Source: Lobosporangium transversale (lineage: Eukaryota > Mortierellomycota > Mortierellomycetes > Mortierellales > Mortierellaceae). Taken from it: a stretch of 64,000 nucleotides of DNA. The DNA is taken from positions 1-64,000 of the forward strand of contig NW_019029027.1 of NCBI RefSeq assembly GCF_002105155.1. The letters run 5' to 3'. A program made the translations under genes and the position numbers. Positions 61,173 to 64,000 of the stretch are shown in pieces (position 1 is the stretch's first letter; every line of letters starts with the position of its first letter). Under the pieces are notes generated by a model that made no database searches, was not told where the DNA came from, and worked only from the letters and a program-made list of their open reading frames with translations.

Positions 61173-61490
61173 TTATGATTTGTTGCCTCTGAACCTTGTT
61201 CTCATATCCAGCTGCACGATAAGAAAAAAAAACCGGGTCAGGTTGTGTAGAAAAAAAAAAAATGTATGCGAGTCAAATGCTGATTATGATGAAAATAAAA
61301 ATAAAAAAAATACCATTCCTCGCTTGCACTCAAAAAAGCTTCTCTTTATGGCTACGCATTCAGCCGGCACTCTATATTCATTCTCGGAACGAAGACACTC
61401 TTTTGGGGATAATGCATCTTTGATAACACAATCAGACTTGAGGATGCATTCAACCAGCTCGGTCCTAATTTCCTTGCAGCTGGATGGCAT
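61173..61490 (-). CDS. PET191: Cytochrome c oxidase assembly factor PET191/COA5
   Basis: A mitochondrial intermembrane-space twin CX9C protein needed for complex IV assembly. Exon 1 (61490 down to about 61312) reads MPSSCKEIRTELVECILKSD, then ECVAIKRSFFECKRGM. Both CX9C pairs are present (CKEIRTELVEC and CVAIKRSFFEC), with two more Cys between. A GTATTT donor follows CKRGM, and the acceptor GTGCAG leads to LDMRTRFRGNKS and TAA at 61173-61175, the expected family C-terminus (about 72 residues). It is easily missed because the last 13 codons lie in a second exon. Confidence 0.93.
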
Positions 61491-61552
61491 CCTGAGAGTG
61501 CAATGGCGCTTAAGTTTCGTATTGCCTTCTACTGTTTTTTCTTTTAAGGGTC

Positions 61553-61588
<36 letters not shown>

Positions 61589-61682
61589 CAATGATACTTA
61601 GTTCAGAAAACCATGTCCTTTTTGATTTGTATTGTTTAAGCCTACAGCTGTGACTGCCTAATACTATGTCAATGTAAAATAG

Positions 61683-64000
61683 GCTGTGACATTCCTCTCC
61701 AGCATCAACAGTACTTCAAGAATGTCATTGACACACCGATCAAGAGCGGGAAGCGTGGCACTACGTGTTAAGGTAGATTGGCTGGTTTTTATTTAATCAA
61801 TTGATGGATGCTCGCTACTATTTACTTGCTGAAAGTTTATTATCGAAATACAATGAAGGTCTAACGTCTTACTTTAGATTGATCTTGAAGCGGCTCTTTT
61901 ATCATGCTATATAAACCAAAACGATATCCAAGAGCGGTCGAGGCATGTTTTTAAAATCCTCGGATGCCTGTATTGGGCACAAAAAGACTATGTTGCTAAC
62001 CATGTTCAATTTTGGCGGATCAAAAATAGGATGACTGGCAGACTTCTAGCACGACTGAAACTTGTTCTGTCGATTAAAGGAGCGGAAAGCGAATCGTTGA
62101 AGAAACTTGTTCATGGATACATGTTTGACGCCTGGTCTTCAAGTATGTGAACTATTCTATAGGTATCAAACTGTCACTGGTATTATGCACGCTACTGAAT
62201 AACACAATATTCAAATCACTATACCTCTTGTACATTTTTTTAGGAAGATGTGAAGATGAATTTTTAACTCTTAACGTAGCATGGCCACTAAGCACGGATT
62301 CATACCTTAAGCTTGTTCAGGGGCTGAATCTTCATGACGAGCTCCTCTCGGATTTATTAACAGTAACGGCTATGGAGAGGGCTCGTCTTATAACTCTCAT
62401 ATTGGAATCACAACATCTATCTGTCAAATTAGCCGCTGACCTGCTTATATGGACTGTGGATCAGCTCATTGCTGAGAGTATCCGCCTCGAAAGGGATGGC
62501 GGTATTAAACAGAGAACCCAAGGACCATCGGTACTAGCAGACCGTTGGATGGAACATATCACAGAACAGGAGCGTTTCAGGCAGCTTTTACTAGTTTCCC
62601 TTCATAACATCATGGATCGATTGTTCTTGAGGTTGACAAGAGCATATACTTTAAAGATGCACCTGGCAGAACAGACCAACCTAGAGGCAAAGGTGGATAA
62701 TCAAGTCTCTATAGGCCATATGACTCATAAACTACTGAAAGACATAATGGAAACTTTGATTGAACATTGTGGTGACCACGATAGCTTCATCCAGGAGTAC
62801 TGGGATGACTTTAAACGTATGGATGATTTGATTCCTGGGTTCCTAGATCTACTTCTAAGACGACAAGGTACTTTAGGTGCATCAAAACGAAGGCGGGTTC
62901 ACTCTCTGGAAGATCAGACGCCGGTAAATTCACGATTAAACAGATTTTATTCAAAGTTGAAACAAGACTTAAGCTTCGCAGACCAATCCCTTGCCACAAC
63001 TTGGAAGACGCCATGTACTCCTGCTATACCTATAAAGCCTCTTGATGATCATCAAAGAGCATTTATCTCTATCTGTAATACTCTTCGGCGTCGTCAAATG
63101 TTCCATAGCCATCCGCCGGGCTTCATTAGCAGGCTTGCTTTAGATGGCTCACTTTATAGTCCACAAGAACAAATTGTGTTGAAAGGCCACATTGAATGGG
63201 TTGACCATACAATTGGCAATCGAGAAGTCGGATGGAAATCATGTGTCAAATTGAAACTTCAATTCTTTGCCATATTTGCTGAAAGGTGTGTGTGTCTACC
63301 TACTTTCCATACATTCATTTTAATAAAAAGGATGGCTGTTATATTAGTCCCTCCGTTAACTTACTCCTTATATTCTTTATAATGTCTCACTTAGATCTAT
63401 CAATGAAACCTTTGCTGATCTTATTTGCACATGCGGCCTACATTGGGACCTATGTGATGTTCTTTGCAAGTACTTAAAAAGACATCGAGCGGATCCTTTA
63501 AGAGTCTCATTTGAGACTTTCCAGCTAGGTTGTGAACTATTGTTATCAGTGTTCTCAAAATCTGAACCACTGCGGTGCCAGCTCAGGGACCATTTATTCA
63601 GTACCTCCAGGTAACAAAGCAGCTATGATTCATTTAAAATTACACTAGAAGGCATAACAACATGCTCACACCGTACCTTTGTGGCTTCATATGTATATTT
63701 AGTCTTATTTGTAACGATGCAACAGGTCCGTTGTTCGGCTCTTGGGATTTTTGGCGTATTAACATTGATGTCCAGCTCATTGCTGCACTCAACCAACTCA
63801 TCGTCACTGAACAATCATCCAAGTCACTCGCACCATCACATACGGTCGAATCGCTGATTAAGGTATACCCTATGTTCTCTACTCTCTTCGTAAATCTTAT
63901 GGTATGATTTACGTATGCTCTCCTTATTGATATTCATTTTACTGACAACCTCTGTTTTGTGCAACTCCTGAATTCAGATCTCTTTAATAGCCCCCTATCA
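61683..64000 (+). CDS. Large unidentified helical protein, 5' end unsure, runs off window
   Basis: Plus-strand coding exons are clear from codon continuity: about 61878-62145 (IDLEAALLSCYINQNDIQER, QFWRIKNRMTGRLLARLKL), about 62245-63280 (RARLITLILESQHLSVKLAA, RLFLRLTRAYTLKMHLAEQ), about 63394-63610 (CDVLCKYLKRHRADPLRVSF) and about 63726-63862, with more beyond the edge. Introns are short GT-AG. The product is helix-rich with a Lys/Arg patch (SKRRRVHS). An upstream exon at about 61683-61775 is probable. I do not recognise the family. Large helical scaffold subunits (for example of Mediator) look like this, but no signature was found. Confidence 0.65.

Noticed and set aside
1-64000. A secondary-metabolite or wax biosynthesis cluster around the reductase genes.
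   Set aside because: No wax synthase, acyltransferase, polyketide synthase or transporter gene is found; neighbours are housekeeping genes.

Overview
The window is nuclear DNA of an early-diverging filamentous fungus, most likely Mucoromycota (mucoralean or mortierellalean). The evidence is eukaryotic gene structure with many short GT-AG introns, the standard code, AT-rich spacers, and a fungal gene set (chitin synthase, VID27, CFD1, PET191, UBP2-like protease, CAND1, MMS19, XPF/RAD1, gamma-tubulin complex component 5, SmD3). Eroded DNA transposons of a kind I associate with these fungi are also present. No rRNA, tRNA or CRISPR was seen. Exon limits were read by eye from splice signals and frame continuity.

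Region 1 (1-7.8 kb) is a giant inverted repeat (palindrome). Two head-to-head copies of a fatty acyl-CoA reductase gene face away from each other. Position x on the left pairs with about 7784-x on the right, and the left arm runs off the window. The right copy is intact (505 codons). The left copy has a 1-base frameshift. The arms are almost identical between the genes but carry sharply bounded diverged patches inside them. The palindrome's centre is a 137-bp transposon-like element with terminal inverted repeats (TIRs), and related elements occur once in each arm and again at 54.65 kb.

Region 2 (8.0-37.5 kb) is dense, ordinary fungal gene space: VID27 (-), an unidentified helical protein (+), XPF/RAD1 (+), CAND1 (-), a UBP2-type deubiquitinase (+), MMS19 (-), an acidic membrane-anchored protein (-), a Pro/Gln-rich protein (-) and an F-box/LRR protein (-). 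Many introns carry homopolymer T or A tracts of 25-38 nt.

Region 3 (37.5-41.6 kb) is a transposon graveyard. It holds a decayed Fanzor/TnpB-type C-terminus, an XPG/FEN-like nuclease fragment on the same strand, and a 339-bp hAT-like element with an 8-bp target duplication that splits a formerly open frame. Region 4 (41.7-50.0 kb) holds GCP5 (-), a small basic nuclear-type protein (-) and a division-1 chitin synthase (-). Region 5 (50.0-53.3 kb) is mostly non-coding, with a decayed gene fragment and a 971-bp TIR element rich in TTGACAACC motifs.

Region 6 (53.3-64 kb) holds CFD1 (+), then a second and better preserved Fanzor-like plus XPG-like pair on the minus strand (54.9-58.3 kb), then SmD3 (+), PET191 (-) and a large unidentified gene (+) that runs off the right edge.

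The most notable signal is that XPG/FEN-like nuclease sequence lies directly upstream of Fanzor-like sequence, on the same strand, at two separate loci. This suggests a two-nuclease mobile element (fused or paired). The second is the palindrome with a TIR element at its axis and patchwork gene conversion between its arms.
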